Source: Nemertoderma westbladi
Taxonomy: Eukaryota > Xenacoelomorpha > Nemertodermatida > Nemertodermatidae
Direction of reading: 5' to 3'
Assembly: GCA_032718475.1 (NCBI GenBank)
Contig: JAUCBJ010002998.1
Location: forward strand, 1-54,550
Length of the DNA: 54,550 bases
The notes under the pieces are model-generated. The model was not told the DNA's origin. It searched no databases and saw only the letters and a list, made by a program, of their open reading frames with translations. Of the stretch, positions 1 to 11,692 are shown in pieces (positions within the stretch are counted from its first letter, which is position 1; each line of letters starts with the position of its first letter). A program made the translations under genes and the position numbers.

Positions 1-2
1 TA

Positions 3-299
3 AATTTAATCGGTAGTCTTCCCACTAAGGTCCGCCAACCACTGCTAAAAAACCCCCGAATAGCGGAAGAATCGAATAATCTTCCTATTCTCGGGCGTAC
101 AACTGTTGCTAACTGTGGCAAATGTGCAACCTCACCAGGGCTACTCTCTCCAGTTGGGGGAAATCATTTTATTACTCAAGTGATGAAGCCTTATCAGCCG
201 ACAGACAATCTGTGTAGTTCAGGGTGCGCAGTGGGGCGCGGGCTAATTTTATTTTATCCGAAAATATCTAATAATAAGTCCGAATACCGAATGTGCTAA
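3..299 (+). pseudogene. Open frame entering from left edge, possible retroelement fragment
   Basis: Frame 3 is open from the window edge for 98 codons, to TAA at 297-299, and has no evident start, so it is a partial gene or fragment. The middle has a Cys-x2-Cys pair (NCGKCATS) followed about 30 residues later by NLCSSGC. That spacing loosely recalls the cysteine-rich linker in some Penelope-like or GIY-YIG retroelements (C-x-x-C-x-T-C ... C-x-S-x-x-V-I-Y). The expected hydrophobic strand after the last cysteine is missing, which fits a decayed fragment. The resemblance is by eye only. Base composition here is more GC-rich than the following kilobase, which favours former coding sequence. It could also be a chance open frame. 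Confidence 0.25.
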
Positions 300-423
300 A
301 CCTGGGTCAAACAGCTGTCAATAGTACCGGATCACCGACGTTTCAAATGTCAAAATATGTCTATATACTGTCCTACATTCTGCAATCAACTGATCAAATA
401 ACTGAATGAATAACGTTCTAGCT

Positions 424-708
424 CACCCATGTGAAGAATTACCAGGATTTCACTTTTCGGTCGACTTTTTATTGGAATTTTATATATGAAGATTTTTTAT
501 TTTTTTTAATTTATCTTTATTAAGTGTTTTATAGCGCTTATTCCTGTCTTATAACCTGTACATTACATACACTAATTCGTTTATTGTTTTGGTTAGATTC
601 AGCCCTTCTGTAACCTGTGGTTTTGGTGAAAACCTGGAATTCTTCACATGGGGGTAACTGTAAAGTGAAATATAACGGCAGAAAGTCTGGTATTCTTCAC
701 ATGGGCCT
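424..708. mobile_element. Inverted-repeat element, MITE-like
   Basis: CACCCATGTGAAGAATTACC at 424 recurs in inverse orientation at about 633-653 (CCTGGAATTCTTCACATGGG) and again at about 688-708. The outer copy also shares an inverted TTTCACTTT/AAAGTGAAA block with the left end. The interior has no coding potential. This fits a short non-autonomous DNA element or the remains of two overlapping ones. No clear target-site duplication was seen, so superfamily is not assigned. Confidence 0.45.
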
Positions 709-1283
709 TCTAGCTAATATTTTGTCCGCAAGAAAATAGTACTGACAGGTTTTATTTCTATCACTCAACTTATGATACCTACAGATGATACCTAATCCGG
801 CAAAACGAATGCAAATGAGTACTACTCATTTATTTTGCATCGCGCAGTCTAACATGCTAACGGTAGGCCTCTGTAGGGTACTGCCAGTGCAGTAAGCAAA
901 TAACGCAGTTACGTTAGCAAACTGACTACATAATAATTGGCAGTGATTTTTTATGTCCTTTTATTTGACTTTTTTTGTCCTTTTTTTTTTACGAATTATG
1001 CATAATGACTTTTGTTGTCCTTTTAATGACTTTTATTGTCCTTTTAATGACTTTTTATGTATGTATTTCTTCAAACTGTCAGACTGCTGATTTCTGGACT
1101 GTCAGACAGTTGATTTCACTATGCCTGTGCCAAAACATTCCATGATTCCATGATTTATAGACTATGAGATAGATTTCCATATGCGCCTGTGGTAAAAAGA
1201 CTCTATATTTAATAGTTTGTGGTTGTTGTCGATAATCGATTACCACATGACGTAGCAAAACACTCATTTTATAGCCAAAAACA
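709..1283. other. Non-coding, with 21-bp T-rich repeats
   Basis: No gene is seen. Positions 945-1062 hold about five imperfect copies of a 21-bp unit reading AATGACTTTTATTGTCCTTT. The inverse motif (GGACAATAAAA, GGACAAAAAAAGG) clusters at 2265-2320, on the other side of the 68-bp array. The array therefore lies between inverted simple repeats. Short open frames here are not convincing. Confidence 0.6.
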
Positions 1284-1929
1284 ATTACCAATTGATGGAA
1301 AGGAGCAGGTTAAGGCCGAGTTTTCTAACCAAAACAATAAACAGTCACTTTACCAAATCAGGGAAAGGAGCAGGTTACAGAGACGGGATTTTCTAACCAA
1401 AACAATAAACGATCACTTAACTAATTGAGGGAAAGGAGCAGGTTACAGAGGCGGGATTTTCTAACCAAAACAATAAACGATCACTTAACTTATTGAGGGA
1501 AAGGAGCAGGTTACAGAGGCGGGATTTTCTAACCAAAACAATAAACGATCATTTAACTAATTGAGGGAAAGGGACAGGTTACAGAGGCGGAATTTTCTAA
1601 CCAAAACAATAAACGATCACTTAACTAATTGAGGGAAAGGAGCAGGTTACAGAGGCGGGATTTTCTAACCAAAACAATAAACGATCATTTAACTAATTGA
1701 GGGAAAGGGGCAGGTTACAGAGGCGGGCCTTTCTAACCAAAACAATAAACGGTCACTTTACCAATTCAGGGAAAGGAGCAGGTTACAGAGGCGGGATTTT
1801 CTAACCAAAACAATAAACGATCATTTAACTAATTGAGGGAAAGGGGCAGGTTACAGAGGCGGGATTTTCTAACCAAAACAATAAACGATCATTTAACTAA
1901 TTGAGGGAAAGGAGCAGGTTACAGAGACG
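1284..1929. repeat. 68-bp tandem repeat array, about 9.5 copies
   Basis: The unit begins GGGAAAGGAGCAGGTTACAG and continues through GGCGGGATTTTCTAACC and AAAACAATAAACGATCA. Spacing of the GGAAAGG motif is 65 bp for the first copy and 68 bp afterwards. The unit is the reverse complement of a dispersed repeat seen as single copies at about 575-640, 3676-3830, 5398-5445 and 16690-16905 (TTTATTGTTTTGGTTA ... TAACCTGCTCCTTTC). The array is therefore a local expansion of a dispersed element. Confidence 0.85.
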
Positions 1930-3342
1930 ATAAAACTAATACAGTAATAGGCCTAAATTATGTGAAAGGTATATCCACATTTTCCACAATCCTGCAATCC
2001 AGTTTGGCCTATCAATTATTTAAAATTTATTAGCACAACCGGTAGGCCTACCATTACCGTATTTAAATGGTAGGCTACACAGTAGGCCTATAGCAGTACC
2101 GGTGCCGGTACCGGTACTAAAATACAGAAATACCTGCTTTATACCTACATCTGTACATACAATACAGCAAAATAGTGCTATATATACTAATACCGGTACT
2201 GATAGCCTGAGAGAACAGCAGTAGAGAAACCGGTAGCATGGAACCTAACATTAGACTTTTGGAGGACATAAAAAATAAAAAAAAAGGACAAAAAAAGGAT
2301 TTAAACGGACAATAAAAATTATTGCGATAATAATTCCAATCAATCAGTTATTCACGGTACATAATTACTGCATTAAAACATCGAAAGTCTAAAACATTAG
2401 AAACATGAATCATAACAAATTCAACAACTACTGACTGAAGCTAGTAAGAGAATTACATAAGGTGAGTGAGTCATCAACAGTCCAGCACAACAGGTTCCTG
2501 CCAAAGGCAACCAGGATGGATAAGCCAATGAGTGAGCATGATTGTAACCCTACCCTCGGAATATTATATATGGTCATAAAAGTGCTCCGATAGACCCGTA
2601 TACGAGCTATTACGTAATGGTGAATTTTTACATAGGACTTAAGTGGGGTTATACATTTTACTGTCAAATTCGGTTGCGGTGGTATTCCTATTAAATATAC
2701 ACTGTAAATAACAATGTGTTAACTATGAATACAACTGTTTGCGCCCAAGTAAATATAAATGCACTCAAATGTTCCCCTATACTTAATATGACTTGAAATG
2801 ACCGCTAATTCTTATCCCTTCCCCAATTTCCTATAGTATTGCTTCAATTTCCTTCCGAATAGCACTAATATCATTTATCTAAGAAAAAACGTAAAAAATT
2901 CGGGTCTGTTTACTTACTTACTAAATATTAAACGATTATCTACTAAATATATAAATGATTGCCTAGGCATTTTATCAATAAGGTTGAAGAATAACTGTGC
3001 TGTAACTGGTGCAATATCGCCGGATAGACTTTTTTCAAACGCTTGTAGCTAAAAAATGAGAGCAAAAATAAAAATTCTGGCTCACCCAGCAAGGAGGAGG
3101 GAGATGAAACTAACTCTGTTTCAAATATCATACAATCTTATTAAGATTTGTAAAAAAAATTTGAGGGGGGGGGGGGGGGGGGCATGTACCAGTATAACGT
3201 CACATTGGGCAGATAGACGAGTTAACCTCGATCCCGGAGGTTAAACAAAAATATTATGTTTTCATTGGAAAATGAAAAGAGTTACATAAATTTACACTTA
3301 AATCAAAACTGAATATTTTTACTGTAGGCCTACGTCTTTTCT
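1930..3342. other. Non-coding stretch with ACCGGT/AGGCCT clusters
   Basis: No supported gene. Positions 2030-2240 are unusually rich in the palindromes TACCGGTA and TAGGCCTA. A poly-G run of about 18 bases lies at 3164-3182. Short open frames on both strands (for example 2428-2667 minus) show no recognisable domain. Confidence 0.55.
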
Positions 3343-3343
3343 C

Positions 3344-3560
3344 TGTGGGGCGAGCCACGAAGTGAGTGAGCCTTAGCGTAGTGGTACCATTAATCAACCT
3401 GTCGTTCTGTCGTTCTGTCGCGTTTTTTTTTCAGTATTTTATTTTAAACGTTAATAACTCGGCCAATCCTTGATGAAATCTATCCAAACTTGGTACACAT
3501 GTTGTTTGGCAAAAGTTTGAAAATTTTCCAAGTAGAATTTGCGTGGGGCCTTCGTGCAGC
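3344..3560 (+). repeat. Dispersed repeat, GGGGCGAGCC head and CTTGATGAAAT tail
   Basis: The head TGTGGGGCGAGCCACGAAG (3344-3399) is followed by a TCGTTCTG run. The tail (about 3450-3560) contains TAACTCGGCCAATCCTTGAT and CCAAACTTGGTACACATGT. The head recurs as tandem copies at 50052-50278, and the tail recurs near 54360-54415 and, inverted, at about 4155-4205. This is a multi-part dispersed repeat family of unknown class with no ORF. Confidence 0.7.
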
Positions 3561-3675
3561 ATCAGTGTAACTGTTATTGCAGTTATAATACATTGTTTAT
3601 CCAAATTTAAAATGCGTTAAATTATTATTACTGTAGGATAAATCAGCTGGGTTTTCTGACAAATTTTGCAATTCT

Positions 3676-3830
3676 GCGTGTTTACTTTATTGTTTTGGTT
3701 AAAATAACGTGCCACTGTAACCTGCTCCTTTCCCAAAATTTAGAAATTAATATTGAGGCGGGATATTAATTCGCCAAGATGGGATTTGCGTCCAGTCCCA
3801 CCCCCCTCCTATCTCTTGATTTCACTAAAA
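3676..3830 (+). repeat. Dispersed repeat (TTTATTGTTTTGGTTA family)
   Basis: This is a single copy of the family that is tandemly expanded at 1284-1929 in the opposite orientation. It runs on through ATTGAGGCGGGATATTAATT and CGCCAAG, and the same order of blocks is seen again at 16690-16905. The two copies define an element of about 150-220 bp. No ORF or terminal structure was found. Confidence 0.7.
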
Positions 3831-3929
3831 AATAGAATACATTGCATTTTACTGTTATAATTACTGTATTGAATAAAATAATTAATTGATTGTTTATTAA
3901 ACCGTGCTAAGCACGTTGAACTGGAGCTC

Positions 3930-4215
3930 TAACAATTCCCCACTAGCGGCAGACAGGAACTGTAAAAGTCTCTGTAGAATTTCTAATTAAGCAATGCTCT
4001 TAGGTAACTACTACTAAATTTCAGATGAATCTGATCGTTGGTTCTATAATTACAGCTATTTTTACGTTTCTGTTAATTCGCCCCCTAGCGGCAGACCGGG
4101 GAACTGTAGAAGTCTGTCTGTATGTAGAATTTCTAAATTTTTTTAAGACTACAAGTACAAGTGTACCAAGTTTTGTTCCATTTCATCCTTGATTGACCGA
4201 CTTATTAGCGTTCAA
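3930..4215 (-). repeat. Dispersed repeat, inverted relative to right window end
   Basis: Contains CCCCCTAGCGGCAGACC, GTTGGTTCTATAATTACAGC and CATCCTTGATTGACCGACTT. The reverse complements of these blocks appear in the same order at 54345-54550. A related partial copy precedes it at 3945-3985. No coding capacity is seen. Confidence 0.65.
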
Positions 4216-4689
4216 ACATTCCTGCCACGAATAAAAGCTGCAGGAACTCGAGCGATAATTAATTTATTTATTATTAAATACTGTTTCAATTAAATTCTTT
4301 ACGAAAATCTAGTCATCTTCTTTTAAATATGGACCCTGCATTCGTGGAAAATATAATATTTGATAATTCATCAGTCACCAGTCAGCCTACGCTAATTTCA
4401 CAGCAAAGTCCTTGTCATGGCCTGTGTGTAGTAGGCCATGGTACCACCCTACTACCGGTACCGGCTGACCGGTGGCAACTAGCACTTGCACAGCAACAGC
4501 CCTACCGGCGATACACAGGTTGAAATTTATGTAGAGTTTGCTCAACAGTACAGATATAAAATAGTTATCTAAATTATATATATTACTATTGACAAGTATT
4601 GAAATATATACCGTTATTCGTGTTATCAGTATTTGCAACATCTGACATTGAAGAGGTGAAAGGAAGATGAATACCGACACTCAACAAAA

Positions 4690-4895
4690 CCAATATAAAA
4701 CAGGTCGAACGCAAAGAGGCAAATATAATGAAGACGAGTACTGCATTGATTATATTCCTATAAACCACCTGGCTTTGCATATTGAACGTGCGTTTGGAAA
4801 TAAGTTCGTGCTACCCTTCCGTGGGTGGTAGATGTCGCGGTTATGTATTGGTGGGTGGGGGAGGGGGGGGGGGGGGGGTTGCGATTAAGTACTGT
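4690..4895 (+). repeat. Dispersed repeat with G-rich tail
   Basis: Blocks such as GATTATATTCCTATAAACCA (about 4747), TATTGAA and TGGTGGGTGGGGGAGGG followed by a long G run recur at 50360-50545 and 50877-50975. The G-rich segment can in principle form a G-quadruplex. It is a repeat family shared by both ends of the window. Confidence 0.65.
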
Positions 4896-5510
4896 AAGAA
4901 TGCTGAATAATATTCCAAGGATTACATGGGCATTAGATTAACTACTTCTTCGTCAATATTAAATTATCGGTTAGCGGAAATCTTAGGAAGAAAAATCCTC
5001 TGGCAGGACGCCGGTATAGGGGGTAAACGTTTACGCAATCCGGAATAGGCCAGGTCCGAAGCCTACACACCTATACTCAAGCCTACACAGTACACATGCA
5101 AGTACCGGCCTGCCGGTTAGCCAGTACATCTGTCTGTTGATCCTTAAACTGTTGCTTTTAAATTAAATTAAGTTTCCTATCTCTCGTTAATTTTTTTGTT
5201 TCCATTCAATCCGTCTCCGTAACCTGCTTCTCTACTAACCCACCTACAAGTAGGTGCAGAGATGTAAGTGTAGCCTACATAGGCGACAGGCGTAGTATTT
5301 ATCCTCCCGTTGTACAAGGCTGATAATTCATATCCGTACCTGTGTTATTTTCGTATATTGCAATAACAAGACTGTAAACCTATGTTATTGAGATATTGTT
5401 TATTGTTTTGGTTAGAAAAGCCCGCCACTGTAACTTTCCGTTAATTAAGAAATGTAGGGAGAAAACTGGTATCAACTGGTAGAAGTCGCCTCAAATCTTA
5501 GGAGAAGGTT
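4896..5510. other. Non-coding stretch
   Basis: No gene is seen. It includes ACCGGT-rich sequence near 5100 and a single divergent copy of the TTTATTGTTTTGGTTA dispersed repeat at 5398-5445. Confidence 0.6.
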
Positions 5511-5527
5511 ATGCAGACAGCCACACT

Positions 5528-5764
5528 TTATAAGTTCAGAATACTGGCTGGCCGGATGCCATGTTTGTCCAAATCAGGATGTTGGCACATCAGAAGCTTC
5601 TCATCCCATTCCCAGTTTGTACTACGTGTTTTTGTGTGGAGCGAGCCACACAAGTCCATGATGGGTGTAATTAGTTTTCCACTAGCTGTAACTACTGCAT
5701 ACACACAAATGTAAGAGTTGTGCGTGGTTAAAGTCACAAGCCTCTGATCAAACATGTTTGGCAC
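5528..5764 (-). pseudogene. Possible DDE-transposase fragment
   Basis: This is a 78-codon open frame on the minus strand with no obvious flanking exons. Residues 15-35 read NSYICVYAVVTASGKLITPI. That resembles the strand after the first catalytic Asp in pogo/jerky-type DDE transposases, where A-x-G-x-x-L-P-P is usual. The rest of the catalytic domain and any terminal repeats were not found, so if related this is a short remnant. The antisense frame is also open (5511-5714), and a chance ORF is quite possible. Confidence 0.25.
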
Positions 5765-7108
5765 AAAATAATATTGATTTTATAGTGATTTGTAAGACTG
5801 AACAGTGAGTTTCTATTCGAGTTTCCATTACTCTTCCTTTACTGTAAGAAACAATTTCAACTGAAATAAAATCAGCCACAGCTGTGGCCATAAAATTAAG
5901 AGGAAAAAGATAATTTATTTTTCCTAATAGAGACTGTAAATCAAGATGCTACCAATAAAGCTATCCTAAATTCAGTAGGCGCACACTTATTGCTTATTTT
6001 CGGCATTAATTCAATAATATTTCCGTTAAATTTTGCGTTTCTTTAATTTGGAAACTACAAAATAAATTACAGAAAATGAAATGCATATTGGGTATGCCTT
6101 GATAGTTCTAAAGTAGGAAAGCTACTAGTAAAACACTTGGAAAACATAGAAAATATAGATGAGCAGAAAATTTAACCTACAGGTACATTTAACCCACCTG
6201 TATGTAGTACTCTAAATATGTAATTGTGAATGTACTGGTTCTGGAAACCTATTGTGTTACCATTTACACCATCAGACAGACAGACAGACAGACAGTCCAG
6301 ACGAATCGTAAAATCGATAGGGTCAACCGCATTATTTTCCTATTCACATTAACACCAGGAAACAAATAATGTAGTTACCGTTTCTCCGTTATTAGTTTCC
6401 CTTAAATATATTCCGCAGTGGCAGTACTTTGACATTGGACTGGCGGCGGCTGCTGCATTACAATACCGGTACTATTTGAACTGTAACAGCGCCCCAGGCA
6501 ATGCATTAGTTTAGTAAGGAATCACAAACTGGCTCCAGCTAGGCTCGTTTTAGGCAGACACTCATTACTCCCGTTTTGTGTTTAATAATAATAATGGCTA
6601 AAAGGGAAATTTAATTTCATTTGCTAAATTGGTCACTTGGGCTGGGATGATATATAAATATAAATTTATCGGTGGCTTTATTTTCCAAATGTCAAGAAGG
6701 GATATGACGTATGTGAAGGATATTTTGGGATACCGATTTCGGAAAATATATTAATTTGAGTGATGTGCTTACGTTACGTGACCGATCATATAATAACTTT
6801 CAGCTTCACAACCAAGGTATCACATCAGATAATTCTCTAATATATTAATAACTATTTAATATTTGAATTAATTAAGAAAGCATATATATTAATATGTGTA
6901 ATGGGAGCAGTACAGGCAACCAATGTTTTTCTATTTCATTTAGAGCAGATTTTTTCAAGATTCCAAATTTGAAAACCGTTTAGCACGATCTCCATTACTT
7001 CTCGAGATCTGTCTGCTGTCTGTCCGTTTGTCTGTCGGTCTGTACTTGTACTGTACCTAACAATTACAAACATTAAATATGAGTGGATTCAAACCAACGA
7101 CCATTCCA
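5765..7108. other. Non-coding stretch
   Basis: No gene is seen. A (CAGA)n microsatellite lies at 6274-6296 and a degenerate (GTCT)n tract at 7005-7045. The rest is AT-rich unique-looking sequence. Confidence 0.6.
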
Positions 7109-10100
7109 GCCAGACTATACTTTATGTAACACAACTGGCAGCAGTGCATTCTTATACGGGGTAGACCAGCCAGACTATACTTTATGTAACACAACTGGCA
7201 GCAGTGCATTCTTATACGGGGTAGACCAGCCAGACTATACTTAATGTAACACAACTGGCAGCAGTGCATTCTTATACGGGGTAGACCAGCCAGACTATAC
7301 TTTATGTAACACAACTGGCAGCAGTGCATTCTTATACGGGGTAGACCAGCCAGACTATACTTTATGTAACACAACTGGCAGCAGTGCATTCTTATACGGG
7401 TTAGACCAGCCAGACTATACTTTATGTAACACAACTGGCAGCAGTGCATTCTTATACGGGTTAGACCAGCCAGACTATACTTTATGTAACACAACTGGCA
7501 GCAGTGCATTCTTATACGGGGTAGACCAGCCAGACTATACTTTATGTAACACAACTGGCAGCAGTGCATTCTTATACGGGGTAGACCAGCCAGACTATAC
7601 TTTATGTAACACAACTGGCAGCAGTGCATTCTTATACAGGGTAGACCAGCCAGACTATACTTTATGTAACACAACTGGCAGCAGTGCATTCTTATACGGG
7701 GTAGACCAGCCAGACTATAATTTATGTAACACAACTGGCAGCAGTGCATTCTTATACGGGGTAGACCAGCCAGACTATACTTTATGTAACACAACTGGCA
7801 GCAGTGCATTCTTATACGGGGTAGACCAGCCAGACTATACTTTATGTAACACAACTGGCAGCAGTGTATTCTTATACGGGGTAGACCAGCCAGACTATAC
7901 TTTATGTAACACAACTGGCAGCAGTGCATTCTTATACGGGGTAGACCAGCCAGACTATACTTTATGTAACACAACTGGCAGCAGTGCATTCTTATACGGG
8001 GTAGACCAGCCAGACTATACTTTATGTAACACAACTGGCAGCAGTGTATTCTTATACGGGGTAGACCAGCCAGACTATACTTTATGTAACACAACTGGCA
8101 GCAGTGTATTCTTATACGGGGTAGACCAGCCAGACTATACTTTATGTAACACAACTGGCAGCAGTGCATTCTTATACGGGGTAGACCAGCCAGACTATAC
8201 TTTATGTAACACAACTGGCAGCAGTGTATTCTTATACGGGGTAGACCAGCCAGACTATACTTTATGTAACACAACTGGCAGCAGTGCATTCTTATACGGG
8301 GTAGACCAGCCAGACTATACTTTATGTAACACAACTGGCAGCAGTGTATTCTTATACGGGGTAGACCAGCCAGACTATACTTTATGTAACACAACTGGCA
8401 GCAGTGCATTCTTATACGGGGTAGACCAGCCAGACTATACTTTATGTAACACAACTGGCAGCAGTGTATTCTTATACGGGGTAGACCAGCCAGACTATAC
8501 TTTATGTAACACAACTGGCAGCAGTGCATTCTTATACGGGGTAGACCAGCCAGACTATACTTTATGTAACACAACTGGCAGCAGTGTATTCTTATACGGG
8601 GTAGACCAGCCAGACTATTCTTTATGTAACACAACTGGCAGCAGTGCATTCTTATACGGGGTAGACCAGCCAGACTATACTTTATGTAACACAACTGGCA
8701 GCAGTGCATTCTTATACGGGGTAGACCAACCAGACTATACTTTATGTAACACAACTGGCAGCAGTGCATTCTTATACGGGGTAGACCAACCAGACTATAC
8801 TTTATGTAACACAACTGGCAGCAGTGCATTCTTATACGGGGTAGACCAACCAGACTATACTTTATGTAACACAACTGGCAGCAGTGCATTCTTATACGGG
8901 GTAGACCAGCCAGACTATACTTTATGTAACACAACTGGCAGCAGTGTATTCTTATACGGGGTAGACCAGCCAGACTATACTTTATGTAACACAACTGGCA
9001 GCAGTGCATTCTTATACGGGGTAGACCAGCCAGACTATACTTTATGTAACACAACTGGCAGCAGTGCATTCTTATACGGGGTAGACCAGCCAGACTATAC
9101 TTTATGTAACACAACTGGCAGCAGTGCATTCTTATACGGGGTAGACCAGCCAGACTATACTTTATGTAACACAACTGGCAGCAGTGCATTCTTATACGGG
9201 GTAGACCAGCCAGACTATACTTTATGTAACACAACTAGCAGAAGTGCATTCTTATACGGGGTAGACCAGCCAGACTATACTTTATGTAACACAACTGGCA
9301 GCAGTGTATTCTTATACGGGGTAGACCAGCCAGACTATTCTTTATGTAACACAACTGGCAGCAGTGCATTCTTATACGGGGTAGACCAGCCAGACTATAC
9401 TTTATGTAACACAACTGGTAACAGTGCATTCTTATACGGGGTAGACCAGCCAGACTATACTTTATGTAACACAACTGGCAGCAGTGTATTCTTATACGGG
9501 GTAGACCAGCCAGACTATACTTTATGTAACACAACTGGCAGCAGTGCATTCTTATACGGGGGTAGACCAGCCAGACTATACTTTATGTAACACAACTGGT
9601 AGCAGTGCATTCTTATACGGGGTAGACCAGCCAGACTATACTTTATGTAACACAACTGGCAGCAGTGTATTCTTATACGGGGAAGACCAGCCAGACTATA
9701 CTTTATGTAACACAACTGGCAGCAGTGCATTCTTATACGGGGTAGACCAGCCAGACTATACTTTATGTAACACAACTGGCAGCAGTGCATCCTTATACGG
9801 GGTAGACCAGCCAGACTATACTTTATGTAACACAACTGGCAGCAGTGCATTCTTATACGGGGTAGACCAGCCAGACTATACTTTATGTAACACAACTGGC
9901 AGCAGTGTATTCTTATACTGGGTAGACCAGCCAGACTATACTTTATGTAACACAACTGGCAGCAGTGTATTCTTATACGGGGTAGACCAGCCAGACTATT
10001 CATTATGTAACACAACTGGCAGCAGTGCATTCTTATACGGGGTAGACCAGCCAGACTATACTTTATGTAACACAACTGGTAGCAGTGCATTCTTATACGG

Positions 10101-10129
10101 GGTAGACCAGCCAGACTATACTTTATGTT
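7109..10129. repeat. 60-bp minisatellite, about 50 copies
   Basis: The unit contains GACCAGCCAGACTATACTTT, ATGTAACACAACTGGCAGCA and GTGCATTCTTATACGGG. Copies are over 95% alike by eye. One extra G at about 9561 shifts the phase. Because 60 is divisible by three, the array is open in one minus-strand frame and almost open in one plus-strand frame, giving a 20-residue repeat (minus: CYIKYSLAGLPRIRMHCCQL). Both strands being open, only random point variation and no start or splice context argue that it is not a gene. From about 8161 to 8700 GCATTC and GTATTC alternate, so a 120-bp dimer is the higher-order unit there. Confidence 0.97.
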
Positions 10130-11692
10130 ACAGTCTTTATAGTTCATTTTGAAATTCCATTGACATAAAAAAAACTGTATAACAACTCGTTATTGGTAAG
10201 CTAATCATTTTGGCATCCATCCAGCGCTTAACAGGTGCGACAGTAGGCCACCTACCATACTGCTAGCTTCCATAGATTAAAATACGGGAAATATTGATGG
10301 ATACTACTTGTCAACGCTTCAAATTTATACCAAATCTAATCGGGCGAAAGAAAAAATCCATAGGTATGTGACGTGTTTGTGAGGGTGGGTTATAATGGGG
10401 GGCGTTGTTGCGGGGTATCTGGCCTCGAGCGAGGTCGATACTCACTACCCGACAGTTGGCATTTAAATCGAGTTTGTCGTACCAATCCCGCCCTCCAGGA
10501 CTACGGGGCTATACTGCTTGCACAATTAATCGTTTGACAATAAATTAGTCATTGTAATTGTGAGAAAAACAATGAATGTTGGACAACTTACTTTATTATT
10601 GCAGAATTTCTTACAAAGAGGGGAAATATAAAGTTGGCCTAGTCATTACAATATATACCAATTAATATAACGTAATTAAAACAATACCAGTTAATAAAAC
10701 AATTCAATATAGGCGAAACAATTTATACAATAGACGAAGAAATATCAATGAAGATACACAATAAGTAAAAGAATATCATGTGAATTAGAAAAGTAAATAT
10801 TACAATGAGCTTTCTACTTGTAAAGAATATTACAGATTCCACCACCTTTAAAGTCAAAAACCCACAATGCATTACAATATGTTGGTGGGTCATTTTAACA
10901 TCATTTTAACAATTCCTATATTTAATTTGGCATCAAGAAATAGTTTATTATTACCAAATCAGGTACGGAGGGCGTGTTAATAGAATCCACGAACAATCAT
11001 AAAATATATTACGACTTTCTAAACAACGCCGATTTATACAGCCGATTTATACAGCCGATTTATTTGTTTCCAGATTTTCAAAAGATTTAAATATCGCGGT
11101 TTCGATTTTGATTCTCAAGATTATGTTCTTTATTTTTATTTTTATATTTAATTTTAATCGGCACAATTTCAAAAATACGTATTTTACAACTTATTTGGTA
11201 GCAATTTCATTTTAGATATGATATATATTATCTTTACTTCTCAGTCATTCTTCGCATTTTTATACAAATATATATTTCCATTAAATATCATCAATAATAT
11301 TGATGAAACTATGATGGAACACAAATTGATTTTTAAAACTTACAATTGTTTTGTCAATTTTTGTTTTTTCATGGTAACCATAAAGGAAGATGTAGGCGGT
11401 CCTTAATGGCTCAACATAACCTACATCTTAAGTGCTTGGATTGAGAAATGTCAGTGTCCTTGACTCTATTCGTCAATTTCAAGTTCGGCCAATAATCATC
11501 TTATTGAGTATTCAATCAAACAATTCTCTAATTTTATATACAAGTTTAAACAGTTGGAATGGTGATGTCAGATGATTGGAAAAATATAAAAAATAGCATT
11601 ATAATATATAGTTTAGCTATAAACACCGTCAAAGTGAAATAAAGCAATAAAGTAGTCAATTAGAAACCAGTTCGTATTTCAATAAAAACAAT
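10130..11692. other. Non-coding stretch between satellite and channel gene
   Basis: No gene is seen. Positions 10380-10520 are locally GC-rich with a small hairpin (GGCCTCGAGCGAGGTC) of unknown meaning. The remainder is AT-rich, and the short open frame at 11218-11406 is low-complexity. Confidence 0.55.

Noticed and set aside
7082-7108. tRNA B-box-like sequence (GGTTTGAATCC on the minus strand) at the edge of the 60-bp array
   Set aside because: The A-box-like match is too close and imperfect, and no cloverleaf can be drawn. It may be chance.
7057-10152. Very long open frames (hundreds of codons) with 20-residue repeats on both strands
   Set aside because: They follow from a stop-free 60-bp unit. 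Both strands are open, variants are random point changes, and there is no start, splice or domain context.
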